From contig CAZFRE010000014.1 in assembly GCA_964521195.1 (NCBI GenBank), forward strand, positions 1-21,598: a DNA stretch of 21,598 nucleotides. The letters run 5' to 3'. Below are positions 14,471-21,556 of the stretch, piece by piece. Position 1 is the stretch's first letter. The number at the start of each line of letters is the position of its first letter. The stretch is from CAWDNM01 sp964521195 (GTDB lineage Bacteria; Actinomycetota; Coriobacteriia; Anaerosomatales; JAAXUF01). The translations under genes and the position numbers were made by a program. Under the pieces are notes generated by a model that was not told the origin of the DNA, ran no database searches, and saw only the letters and a program-made list of their open reading frames with translations.

Positions 14471-15265
14471 GTGATCCGAGTACTCGTGTCCGGCGCTGCC
14501 GGCAAGATGGGCCGAGAAGTCGTACGTGCCGTGACCGCCGCCGACGGCATGGAGGTCGTCGCCGCTGTCGATCCCGGCGCCTCGGGCGTGTGCATCGAAA
14601 GCGGCGTCACCGGCATCACCATCGAGTGCCGCCCCGATCTGGCGAGCGTGCTCGCCGAGTACAAGCCTGACGTCATGGTCGACTTCACGCACCCGAGCGT
14701 CGTCGAGGCCAACCTGCGCACCGCGCTTGCCGCTGGCGTCGACTGCGTCGTGGGCACCACGGGCGTGTCCGAGGAGCAACTCGCCGACATCGCGACGGTC
14801 GCCCCGGAGGGCACCGCGCTGTTCTACGCGCCCAACTTCGCGATCGGCGCCGTGCTCATGATGCGTTTCGCCGAGGAGGCCGCGCGCTACATGCCGCATG
14901 TCGAGATCACGGAGCTGCACCACGACCGCAAGGCCGACGCACCCAGCGGCACCGCGATCCGCACCGCGCGCATGATCGCCGCCGCCAGGAGCGAGATCCC
15001 TGCAGCTCCCGGCCGCGAGACCGAACTGCCGGGCTACGAGGGCGCTCGCGGCGCGCTCGTCGAGGGCGTACCGGTCCACAGCGTTCGGCTGCCCGGCCTC
15101 ACGGCCCACCAGGAGGTGCTGTTCGGGGGCGAAGGCCAGACGCTCACGATCCGCCACGACTCCAACGACCGCACGAGCTTCATGGCCGGCGTGGTGCTCG
15201 CGTGCCGCGAGGTCGGCGCTCACAGCGGCCTCATCATCGGCCTCGAGCAGTTCATGGGGGAGTAG
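14471..15265 (+). CDS. dapB: 4-hydroxy-tetrahydrodipicolinate reductase
   Basis: DapB reduces hydroxy-tetrahydrodipicolinate to tetrahydrodipicolinate with NAD(P)H in lysine and diaminopimelate synthesis, feeding peptidoglycan. The protein has 264 residues. The GTG at 14471 has AAGGAG ten bases upstream; the longer open frame lies within the peptidase gene. Motifs are complete: nucleotide-binding VSGAAGKMGRE (8-15), DFTHP (71-75), VVGTTG (93-98), APNFAIG (120-126), and the catalytic ELHHDRKADAPSGTA, where His150 and Lys154 align with Escherichia coli His159 and Lys163. The length is normal. It is followed after only three bases by the aspartokinase, so the two are co-translated steps of one pathway. 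Confidence 0.97.
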   Translation: MIRVLVSGAAGKMGREVVRAVTAADGMEVVAAVDPGASGVCIESGVTGITIECRPDLASVLAEYKPDVMVDFTHPSVVEANLRTALAAGVDCVVGTTGVSEEQLADIATVAPEGTALFYAPNFAIGAVLMMRFAEEAARYMPHVEITELHHDRKADAPSGTAIRTARMIAAARSEIPAAPGRETELPGYEGARGALVEGVPVHSVRLPGLTAHQEVLFGGEGQTLTIRHDSNDRTSFMAGVVLACREVGAHSGLIIGLEQFMGE

Positions 15266-15268
15266 CGC

Positions 15269-16504
15269 GTGACCGACACCAGCCCTGCCGCCCGCAAGCC
15301 CGTCGTCGTCATGAAGTTCGGTGGCACCTCCGTCGCTGATGAGACCGGCCGAGCAGCCCTCGCGCGCCGCGTCACCGCCGCTCTCGAGCTCGGCCAAGCG
15401 CCCGTGCTCGTGGTCAGCGCGATGGGTCGCCGCGGCGCGCCGTACGCGACCGACACACTGCTTTCGCTCGTCGCCGAGCTGCCCGCCAACGAGCGCGAAC
15501 TCGACCTGCTCGCCAGCGTGGGCGAGCTCGTGAGCGCCGTCGTCGTCGCGGCCGAGCTGCGTGCCGCGGGCGTGGATGCGCAGGCGTTCTCGGGCGCCGA
15601 GGCGGGTGTGTTCACCGACGGCGTAGCGGGCAACGCCGCGATCACCGAGATCCACCCCGGCCGCGTGCTCGCGGCCATCGACGCCGGCATCGTGCCCGTC
15701 GTCGCCGGCTTCCAGGGCCTCGCCGAGGACGGCACGCTCACCACTCTTGGCCGCGGCGGATCCGACACGAGCGCGTGCGCGCTGGGCGTCGCGCTGTCCG
15801 CGCACGAGGTCGAGATCTACACGGACGTCGACGGCGTCATGACCGCAGACCCGCGCGCATGCGATGGCACCGAGGTGCTCGAGGTCATCCGCGCCGACGA
15901 GCTGTTCCAGATGGCCAGGGCCGGCAGCCGCGTCGTCCACACGCCGGCCGCAGAGCTCGCGCTGAACTCCGGCATCGCGGTGCGCGTGAAGAACACCTTC
16001 AGCGACCACGGCGGGACGCTCGTCGCAGACATCGCGAGCTACCGGCCCGACCGGGTCGCCACCGCGGTCAGCCACGCGAGCGGGGTCGCACGAGTGCGAG
16101 TGTCGCTCGGCGACCACGAGGGCACCGAGGAGCACATGGCTGCGCAGACCCGCGTCTACCGCGCAATGGCCGATGCAGGCGTCTCGCTCGACATGTTCAC
16201 ACCCGGCGGCGACGGCCTCGTGTTCACCGTGCCGGAGAGCTCGCTCGACACGGTAGGTCACGTCCTCGACTCGCTCGGCATGAGCTGCGCGATCAAGGAC
16301 GGCCTTGCGAAGGTCACGCTCGTGGGCGCGGGCATGCACGGCGTCCCCGGCGTCATGGCCCGCATGTCCGAGCTGCTCGACACGGCCGGCGTCCAGGTCT
16401 TCCAGGCCGCCGACTCGCACACCACCATCAGCGTCCTCGTCCCCGCCGAGCAGACCGAGACCGCGGTCCGCGCACTGCACGACGGATTCGAGCTAGGGGA
16501 GTAG
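15269..16504 (+). CDS. dapG: Aspartate kinase, DapG type
   Basis: Aspartate kinase phosphorylates L-aspartate with ATP, the first step towards lysine, diaminopimelate, methionine and threonine. The GTG at 15269 uses GGGGGAG at the end of dapB as ribosome site. The 411-residue protein has KFGGTSV (16-22), the ELDLLASVGELVSA segment, VVAGFQG (144-150), LGRGGSDTSA (160-169) and YTDVDGVMTADPR. The C-terminal part (about 270-411) carries two ACT domains ending with KVTLVGAGMHGVPGVMARM and ADSHTTISVLVP. Size and C-terminal wording match Bacillus subtilis DapG (diaminopimelate-inhibited aspartokinase I) as I remember it. The segment AGSRVVHTPAAELA differs from the usual G-A-K-V-x-H-P form. Feedback ligand is inferred, not shown. 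lysC is an alternative name. Confidence 0.93.
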   Translation: MTDTSPAARKPVVVMKFGGTSVADETGRAALARRVTAALELGQAPVLVVSAMGRRGAPYATDTLLSLVAELPANERELDLLASVGELVSAVVVAAELRAAGVDAQAFSGAEAGVFTDGVAGNAAITEIHPGRVLAAIDAGIVPVVAGFQGLAEDGTLTTLGRGGSDTSACALGVALSAHEVEIYTDVDGVMTADPRACDGTEVLEVIRADELFQMARAGSRVVHTPAAELALNSGIAVRVKNTFSDHGGTLVADIASYRPDRVATAVSHASGVARVRVSLGDHEGTEEHMAAQTRVYRAMADAGVSLDMFTPGGDGLVFTVPESSLDTVGHVLDSLGMSCAIKDGLAKVTLVGAGMHGVPGVMARMSELLDTAGVQVFQAADSHTTISVLVPAEQTETAVRALHDGFELGE

Positions 16505-16515
16505 GAAGGTAGACC

Positions 16516-17079
16516 ATGTCAGCACGTCCTCGCGCCACCGGACCCAACCGCGCACGAGCCTGGATACTCGTCGGTATCACCGGCATCGCCATCGCGCTCG
16601 CAGCCGTGCTCGGGATCAGACTCGCCATGCCGATGCCCACAGCGTCTGCCGCGGAGCTAGCCGCACTGCAGGAGCAGCAGGTCGCGCTCGACAAGGCGCG
16701 CGCCGCGGTGGGCAGCGTCTCCGAGAAGCACCAAGCGATGTACAAACGTATCGAGCGCGAGGTCGAGCACAAGAAGGAGGTCATGGCGACTGCGCGATCG
16801 ACATGGTCTCGAAACGCGTCACTGGCACTGCTGGCGCTCGCAGCCGTCATGACTGCCGTCTCGTTCATCAAGCCCGGCAGCTGGCGTGTCGCCTCGACTG
16901 GCGCGCTGTTGTCCGGAACGCTGATCGCGGCGTACGCCGCGTACGTCTCCTTCGCAGGCGCGAGCATGGCGGTTCGCATCGCGGCCTGCGTCGTCGCGCT
17001 TGGCGGTCTCGCGCTCTTTGTCGCAGTGGCCCCACGCCGACTCGCCCAAAGCCCGGGCGCCGCCGAGGTCGCCGCGTGA
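16516..17079 (+). CDS. Membrane protein with coiled coil, unknown
   Basis: This 187-residue protein starts at an ATG with a modest GAAGGT site, 11 bases after the aspartokinase gene. A transmembrane helix (15-38) is followed by a charged coiled-coil-like stretch (45-92, rich in Glu, Lys, Gln and Ala with heptad-like spacing) and three more helices (about 101-118, 126-147, 151-172). The C-terminus is short and polar. I do not recognise the family. The next gene starts within its stop codon (GTGA, 17076-17079), so it is translationally coupled to the binding protein and probably belongs to the same sensory complex. The coiled coil would lie on the opposite side of the membrane from the N-terminus and could contact the binding protein or the kinase; this is inference. 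Confidence 0.75.
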   Translation: MSARPRATGPNRARAWILVGITGIAIALAAVLGIRLAMPMPTASAAELAALQEQQVALDKARAAVGSVSEKHQAMYKRIEREVEHKKEVMATARSTWSRNASLALLALAAVMTAVSFIKPGSWRVASTGALLSGTLIAAYAAYVSFAGASMAVRIAACVVALGGLALFVAVAPRRLAQSPGAAEVAA

Positions 17080-18035
17080 CGACGCGTGCGACAGACGACT
17101 ACGGACGCACGTCCCTCCCCTCGAGGCGGCTGTTGTTCATCGCGATCGCAACCACCGCAGTGGTCGCATTGGCTGGCAGCGCGATCGTCTGGAGTCTCTT
17201 CGTGCGCACCTATGCGACGCCGGGCGGGGAAGTCGCCGCGGACGTTCCCGCACAGGCAGGGGCGCCACTGCACGTGGGTGTCGCGCGAACGCCGGGTGGA
17301 CCGAGTGAATGGATCACGATCGCCAAGGTCCTGGCCGGGATTCAAGAAGCGACCGGAAGGCCCGTGATCGTGCACTACGCCCTCTCCAGCGAAGACCAGA
17401 TCGCCATGTTCCGTGAGGGAACCCTCGATCTCGCCCTGATGTCCACCTTGGCGTACCTGGATGTTGAGGACGAGGGGCTGGGCACGATAGTGGCATCACC
17501 CATGGTGCAGGGGAGGCCTCTCGACTCGGCCGTGCTCGTGGTCGCCGGAGACAGTCCCTTCACGCGGCTTGAGGACCTCGAGGGCAAGCGGCTCGCATCC
17601 TCGGCGGATCTCGCCGGAGCGGCGTACATGATCTGGCTTCTCGGCCAGCACGGGGAGGACCCGAAGGGCTTCTTCGGTTCCGCGGTCACGGGCGTCCAAG
17701 ACGTGAACCTGACCCGCGTCGCGAACGGTGAGGCCGACGCGACCACCGTGAGGCTATCGGCGCTCGCCAACTGGCCGAAGGGGATGTTCCGCATCGTCGA
17801 GACATCGCCCGGCCTCGGTATGCCACCCGTGGTGGCTCACTCATCACTGGACGCCACGACGGTCGCGCAGGTGCGGGACAGCCTCCTGAAGGCCGCGGAT
17901 GACGGCGCCATCCCGGCCGGGAGCACGATCACAGGCTTTCGGGTCGGCCATCCGGGCGACTACTCGTACGCGCGGTTGCTTGACGCGATAGACCGGAGCC
18001 TCGAGAAGGCCGCGTTCGGGGTGGCACACCAATGA
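17076..18035 (+). CDS. Membrane-tethered PhnD-like substrate-binding protein
   Basis: This is a 319-residue protein from the GTG at 17076, which overlaps the preceding stop by four bases. An N-terminal helix (18-43, no lipobox) anchors it in the membrane. Residues 66-310 fit the PhnD-type (phosphonate-binding, PF12974-like) periplasmic binding fold: HVGVARTPGG, VLAGIQEATGRPV, SSEDQIAMFREGTLDLALMSTLAYL, the VLVVAGDSPFTRLEDLEGKRLAS segment, a second-lobe VNLTRVANGEADATTVRLSALANW and a terminal helix. Proteins of this class bind phosphonate, phosphite or unrelated small anions. No permease or ATPase gene is adjacent; instead a histidine kinase overlaps its end by four bases (ATGA). It therefore probably presents ligand to the kinase, as TorT does for TorS. 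The ligand is unknown. Confidence 0.85.
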   Translation: MTTRATDDYGRTSLPSRRLLFIAIATTAVVALAGSAIVWSLFVRTYATPGGEVAADVPAQAGAPLHVGVARTPGGPSEWITIAKVLAGIQEATGRPVIVHYALSSEDQIAMFREGTLDLALMSTLAYLDVEDEGLGTIVASPMVQGRPLDSAVLVVAGDSPFTRLEDLEGKRLASSADLAGAAYMIWLLGQHGEDPKGFFGSAVTGVQDVNLTRVANGEADATTVRLSALANWPKGMFRIVETSPGLGMPPVVAHSSLDATTVAQVRDSLLKAADDGAIPAGSTITGFRVGHPGDYSYARLLDAIDRSLEKAAFGVAHQ

Positions 18036-19564
18036 GAGATCTTCTGAAGCCCGGCTCGCTCGGCCGCCGCATCTTCTTCGCGCTGATCGTCGGGGAACTC
18101 ATCTTCGCTGCGGTGATGGGTCTGACCATCGGCGTGTTCACAGCGCTCTCCGACGTCCAGCAGCGAGAGACCGCAATACGTCAGATCAGCGCGACGATCG
18201 CCGCCGGGCTCATGCCGATGATCGCCGATCAGCAGATCACCCACGTCGAGGCGCAGCTCTCGAGCATCCTCGAGAGCGTCGAGGCGCACGATGTCGTCGG
18301 CATCTGCATCGAGGATGCGTCTGGCAAGGAGATCGCGTGTCGTGGCGCGGATGACGGCAGCGCCGTGACACCGACAGGACGCCTGTCGCCGCTGGCCGTA
18401 CTGCTGGAGGAGCAGTCGGTCGTCGAGCCCGTGGTCGTCGACGGCCTGCGTGTCGCTACGGTCACCGTGCGATTCGCGCCCGCGGGACTCGGGCCCCTCA
18501 GGGTTCCCGCGATCGCCGCGGCGCTCGTGCTGTTCTCGGTGATCATCATCTCGTTGCCCTGGACGGCATGGAAGCTGTCTGCGGAGATCACTGAGCCGCT
18601 TGGTGAGTTGCGCGTATACGCTACACGTCTAGCTGAGGGTGAGTTAGATGCGCCGAGCCCGCACCACAGAAGTGGAGAGGTTGGCGAGCTCCAGGACACC
18701 CTGACGATGATGGCGCGTCAGCTTCAGGACCGCGATGATCGCCTTCGTGGTTCACTCGCGGAGCTGGAGACGGCGTATCGGTCCCTCGCGAAGGCGAAGG
18801 ACGCCATCGAGGAACTCTCGGCTGTGAAGTCCAACTTCGTCGCAGTCGCCGCACACGAGATTCGAGGGCCGCTCACCACCATCAAGCTCTACACGGAACT
18901 GCTCGATGAGGGGGCCATGGGGGCGCTCAGCGACAAGTCGCAGGAGGCGGTCGCCGCGATCACCTCGGCGACCTCGCGACTCACCTCGATCGTATCCGAC
19001 CTCATGGACTCCGCACTGCTGGAGCGCGGACTACTGCCTATCAGCCTGTCCGAGGTACACCTGCGCGAGCTCGTGGAAGAGGCCGTCAAGGACAGTCAGC
19101 TCGTGGCGCGCAAGCACGGCATCAACCTGCTCGTCGACGGCGACGTGCCGGACACCGACCTGATGGCCGACGGCCTGCGACTTCGGCAGGTGCTCGACAA
19201 CCTGCTGTCCAATGCGTTCAAGTACTCGCCGCAGGACAGCACCGTCACCGTGCGTGTCCGGGTGGAGGAGCCGTGGGTCCGTATCTCGGTCGCCGACGAG
19301 GGCCGGGGAATCCCCGAGCATGGTCACCGACAGCTCTTCGCATTATTCGGTCGCGTCGACTTCGGTGACAGTCGCGACACCGCCGGCTTGGGCCTGGGTC
19401 TGGCCATCAGCTCGCGTATCATCGAGGCCCATGGCGGGAACATCCGCTATAGAGCCAACGAGTCGGGACGGGGGAGCGTGTTCGTCGTCGAACTGCCACT
19501 CCACGCCGAGCAGGGCCGGCCGACGGAGACCACGATCCGCGTCTCGGAGAGCGAGTCCGGATGA
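18032..19564 (+). CDS. Sensor histidine kinase (HAMP-HisKA-HATPase)
   Basis: This 510-residue kinase starts at the ATG at 18032, inside the stop of the binding-protein gene. TM1 (13-38) and TM2 (about 160-184) flank an extracytoplasmic domain of roughly 120 residues, large enough to receive the binding protein. A HAMP domain (184-236) and a linker coiled coil follow, then HisKA with the H-box FVAVAAHEIRGPLTTIKL (phospho-acceptor His275), and HATPase_c with N-box LDNLLSNAFKYSP, G1 VADEGRGIPE and G2 TAGLGLGLAIS. All catalytic boxes are intact. The gene contains two TTA leucine codons (residues 205 and 438), and codons 18602-18655 are unusually A/T-ended. It overlaps the regulator gene by four bases, so the two form a cognate pair. 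It is an HPK1-like kinase rather than the LytS type. Confidence 0.95.
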   Translation: MRDLLKPGSLGRRIFFALIVGELIFAAVMGLTIGVFTALSDVQQRETAIRQISATIAAGLMPMIADQQITHVEAQLSSILESVEAHDVVGICIEDASGKEIACRGADDGSAVTPTGRLSPLAVLLEEQSVVEPVVVDGLRVATVTVRFAPAGLGPLRVPAIAAALVLFSVIIISLPWTAWKLSAEITEPLGELRVYATRLAEGELDAPSPHHRSGEVGELQDTLTMMARQLQDRDDRLRGSLAELETAYRSLAKAKDAIEELSAVKSNFVAVAAHEIRGPLTTIKLYTELLDEGAMGALSDKSQEAVAAITSATSRLTSIVSDLMDSALLERGLLPISLSEVHLRELVEEAVKDSQLVARKHGINLLVDGDVPDTDLMADGLRLRQVLDNLLSNAFKYSPQDSTVTVRVRVEEPWVRISVADEGRGIPEHGHRQLFALFGRVDFGDSRDTAGLGLGLAISSRIIEAHGGNIRYRANESGRGSVFVVELPLHAEQGRPTETTIRVSESESG

Positions 19565-20328
19565 TCGATCACGACGATACGCCGCTCCCGACGGGCGTGA
19601 AGCGCATCATGCTCGTCGATGATGACGTGACGCTTCTTGCGGGACTGACACGAGCCCTCGAGAGCCAGGGGTACGTGGTGCGGGCGGTGGACCAGTCCAC
19701 CCGCGTACTCGAAGTGGGCCCGACCTTCCGCCCCGATCTCGTCGTCCTCGACGTGATGATGCCGCACATGGACGGCTGGGAGGTGCTGAGCCGCATCAGG
19801 GCGAGCGAGACCAGCCGAGACGTGCCTGTGATCATGCTGACCGCCGCCGACTCCGACGAAGCCAAACTGCGGGGGTTCGAGCTCGGCGCAGACGACTACC
19901 TCACCAAGCCGTTCAGCGTTCAGGAACTGCGCTGCAGGATCGCCGCCGTGTTGCGTCGGACCTCCTCGCGCGCCGGTGCGACGCCGACCGCGTGCCAGAT
20001 ACCGGTCGTCGTAGGCGGCTCCGACGTCGAGTTCGTCCACTGCCGGGATGTCTACTTCGTCGAGGGCGTGCGCAACTACACCTACGTGCACACCGCCAGC
20101 GCTCGCTTCCTCAGCCGTCTCACACTCGGCGCACTCGAGCAGGAGGCTCCGGTGGGGTTTCGCCGAGTCCACCGTTCGTTCATCGTGAACATGGCGCACG
20201 TGAAGGGCTGCGGGTGGGCGAGCAAGTCCGCTTACCGCCTTCGCCTTGCCGACGCGGCTGAGACCGAGATTCCCGTCAGCCGCAACCTCGTCCCCGAGAT
20301 TCAGAAGGAGCTCGGGATACGGGCGTAG
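19561..20328 (+). CDS. LytTR-family response regulator
   Basis: This 255-residue regulator starts at the ATG at 19561, overlapping the kinase stop (ATGA). The receiver domain (15-132) has the acidic pocket Asp20-Asp22, the phospho-acceptor Asp64 in VVLDVMMPHMDGWE, Thr94 in MLTAAD and Lys116 in DDYLTKPFS, so it should be phosphorylated by the preceding kinase. The output domain (148-250) is LytTR: DVEFVHCRDVYFVEGVRNYTYVHT, FLSRLTLGALEQ, FRRVHRSFIVNMAHV, and the closing EIPVSRNLVPEI. LytTR domains bind DNA as paired direct repeats. The receiver resembles OmpR-type receivers (DVMMPHMDGWEVLSRIR), so the protein joins an OmpR-like input to a LytTR output. A matching repeat pair lies 80-110 bases downstream of its stop. 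Confidence 0.95.
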   Translation: MIDHDDTPLPTGVKRIMLVDDDVTLLAGLTRALESQGYVVRAVDQSTRVLEVGPTFRPDLVVLDVMMPHMDGWEVLSRIRASETSRDVPVIMLTAADSDEAKLRGFELGADDYLTKPFSVQELRCRIAAVLRRTSSRAGATPTACQIPVVVGGSDVEFVHCRDVYFVEGVRNYTYVHTASARFLSRLTLGALEQEAPVGFRRVHRSFIVNMAHVKGCGWASKSAYRLRLADAAETEIPVSRNLVPEIQKELGIRA

Positions 20329-20409
20329 GCGGCCGCGTGACGCCTCGGTGCGGAGCCTGACCGCGCTGCTCAGCAAGCGCTTCTCCGGCCGCGCCACACT
20401 CGCGCATCC

Positions 20410-20439
20410 CCAGTTCGTCCCTTCCAGAGGGCAGTTCGT
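20410..20439 (+). promoter_or_regulatory. Candidate LytTR binding site
   Basis: CCAGTTCGT (20410-20418) and GCAGTTCGT (20431-20439) are direct repeats separated by 12 bases. They match the LytTR consensus [TA][AC][CA]GTTN[AG][TG] at eight of nine positions each, with the published 10-13 base separation. A TTGCCC hexamer (20442-20447) begins three bases later and could be a -35 box. Confidence 0.5.
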
Positions 20440-20511
20440 CCTTGCCCTGCTCGGCAAACCCTCGTAGGCCATGCGCCCGATGGTTCAATCCAACCTGAGG
20501 AAATGTTAGCG

Positions 20512-20535
20512 ACCCGGACGCAAGCGCGCCCGGGT
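20512..20535 (+). terminator. Terminator-like hairpin after the sensory operon
   Basis: ACCCGG (20512-20517) pairs with CCGGGT (20530-20535), and CGC (20519-20521) with GCG (20526-20528), around loop AAGC, with one A/C mismatch. TTCATGTTCATGT follows, only moderately T-rich. It lies between the candidate LytTR site and the Tat-exported gene, so it ends the operon or acts as an attenuator. Confidence 0.5.
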
Positions 20536-20587
20536 TCATGTTCATGTAGTCGGGAGGTGGGCCGCCGCTTCAGTCGCACGATGCACG

Positions 20588-20599
20588 ACCTATGTAGGT
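20588..20599 (+). repeat. Short palindrome before Tat-protein gene
   Basis: ACCTATGTAGGT is an inverted repeat (ACCTA, TG, TAGGT) that ends seven bases before the GAGGAGG ribosome site of the next gene. It could be a protein site or overlap the promoter. The rest of 20329-20619 shows nothing beyond the items listed. Confidence 0.25.
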
Positions 20600-20619
20600 A
20601 CTAACGAGGAGGATGAAAG

Positions 20620-21504
20620 ATGTCAGACAAGAAGGGGATTTCCCGGCGCCAGTTCCTCGCCGGCGCTGCCGTGACCGTGGCCGCCAGCTCGGTGCCCGTG
20701 CTCACGAATGTCACCCCGGCGATGGCAGCCAGCCCCATGGTGGCACTTGTTCCCGGCGATCCGTCGTGGACGCCGCTGAACGCCACCGCACTCGCGCGTC
20801 AGGGCTATGAGATCTACAAGGGCAAGCACACCGGTCAGTCCGCGTGCTGCGAAGGTACGTTCTGGCCGGTCATCGGCGAGCTCGGCAACCGCTATCCCGC
20901 GACCTGGGGCACGTTCCCCAAGGGCGTCTTCAACTTCGGTGGAGCCGGCGTCAACGCGTGGCGCGCCATGTGCGGTGCGACCAACGCCGGTCCTGCCGTC
21001 CTGAAGCTCGTCACAAACAACAGCAACGCCATCGACACGTTCCTTCGCTGGTACGAGACCGAGAAGCTGCCGAGTGGCGCTTGTCGCGCTGACTACGAGT
21101 TCGCGATCGCCAACCCCACCGACGGCACCCGCTGGATTCCGGGCGGAACCACGGCCGGCGTGTGGGGCGGCACCGGGCTTCCCATTCCGTTCCAGACCAA
21201 CCCGTCGAATGCGGCCGGCTCTGTGCTGTGCCATGCCTCGCTCACCGCGTGGCGCGTCGCCGGCGGCAACTTCGAGGCCCTGAACTCGGGTGCCCAGTCC
21301 GACCGCTGCGGCAAGATCGTCTACGACAGCGTCTACAAGATTGCGACGATCATCAACTCGTTCATGGCCGGCGGTACCTTCACCGCTTCGTACGCCCCGT
21401 CTGTCGCGTCTTGCGGCGAGGCAACCGGCGCTGCGTGCCACGGCACCGTCAACGCCAAGCCGCTCGCCCAGGCCAAGATGGACTGCATCCCCTGCCACGA
21501 GTAG
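20620..21504 (+). CDS. Tat-exported split-Soret-cytochrome-like redox protein
   Basis: This 294-residue protein starts at the ATG at 20620, seven bases after GAGGAGG. Residues 8-13 (SRRQFL) with a following hydrophobic stretch and AMA cleavage near residue 36 are a Tat signal, so it is probably exported folded or with a bound cofactor. Ten cysteines are present: C76, C77, C118, C155, C204, C230, C265, C273, C289, C292. The order CC (76-77), FPKGVFNFGGAGVNAWRAMCGATNAGPAVL with C118, VLCHASLTAW with C204 and DRC with C230 fits the C-GCAxxG-C-C family, which includes split-Soret cytochrome c. A single classical heme motif CIPCH closes the protein (289-293). Two more Cys-His pairs (204-205, 273-274) could provide ligands. 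An electron-transfer role outside the membrane is inferred. Confidence 0.82.
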   Translation: MSDKKGISRRQFLAGAAVTVAASSVPVLTNVTPAMAASPMVALVPGDPSWTPLNATALARQGYEIYKGKHTGQSACCEGTFWPVIGELGNRYPATWGTFPKGVFNFGGAGVNAWRAMCGATNAGPAVLKLVTNNSNAIDTFLRWYETEKLPSGACRADYEFAIANPTDGTRWIPGGTTAGVWGGTGLPIPFQTNPSNAAGSVLCHASLTAWRVAGGNFEALNSGAQSDRCGKIVYDSVYKIATIINSFMAGGTFTASYAPSVASCGEATGAACHGTVNAKPLAQAKMDCIPCHE

Positions 21505-21556
21505 TCGAGGTGACTGGAGCATGTCGCACATCAGTACTACTACTCGAGGAGGATCA

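Noticed and set aside
14390..16480. Very long minus-strand open frame opposite dapB and dapG
   Set aside because: It is a shadow of two certain genes in GC-rich DNA; its translation is low-complexity and matches no family.
20482..20491. tRNA T-loop-like GGTTCAATCC
   Set aside because: The flanks do not form a T-stem and no acceptor, D or anticodon arm can be folded around it.
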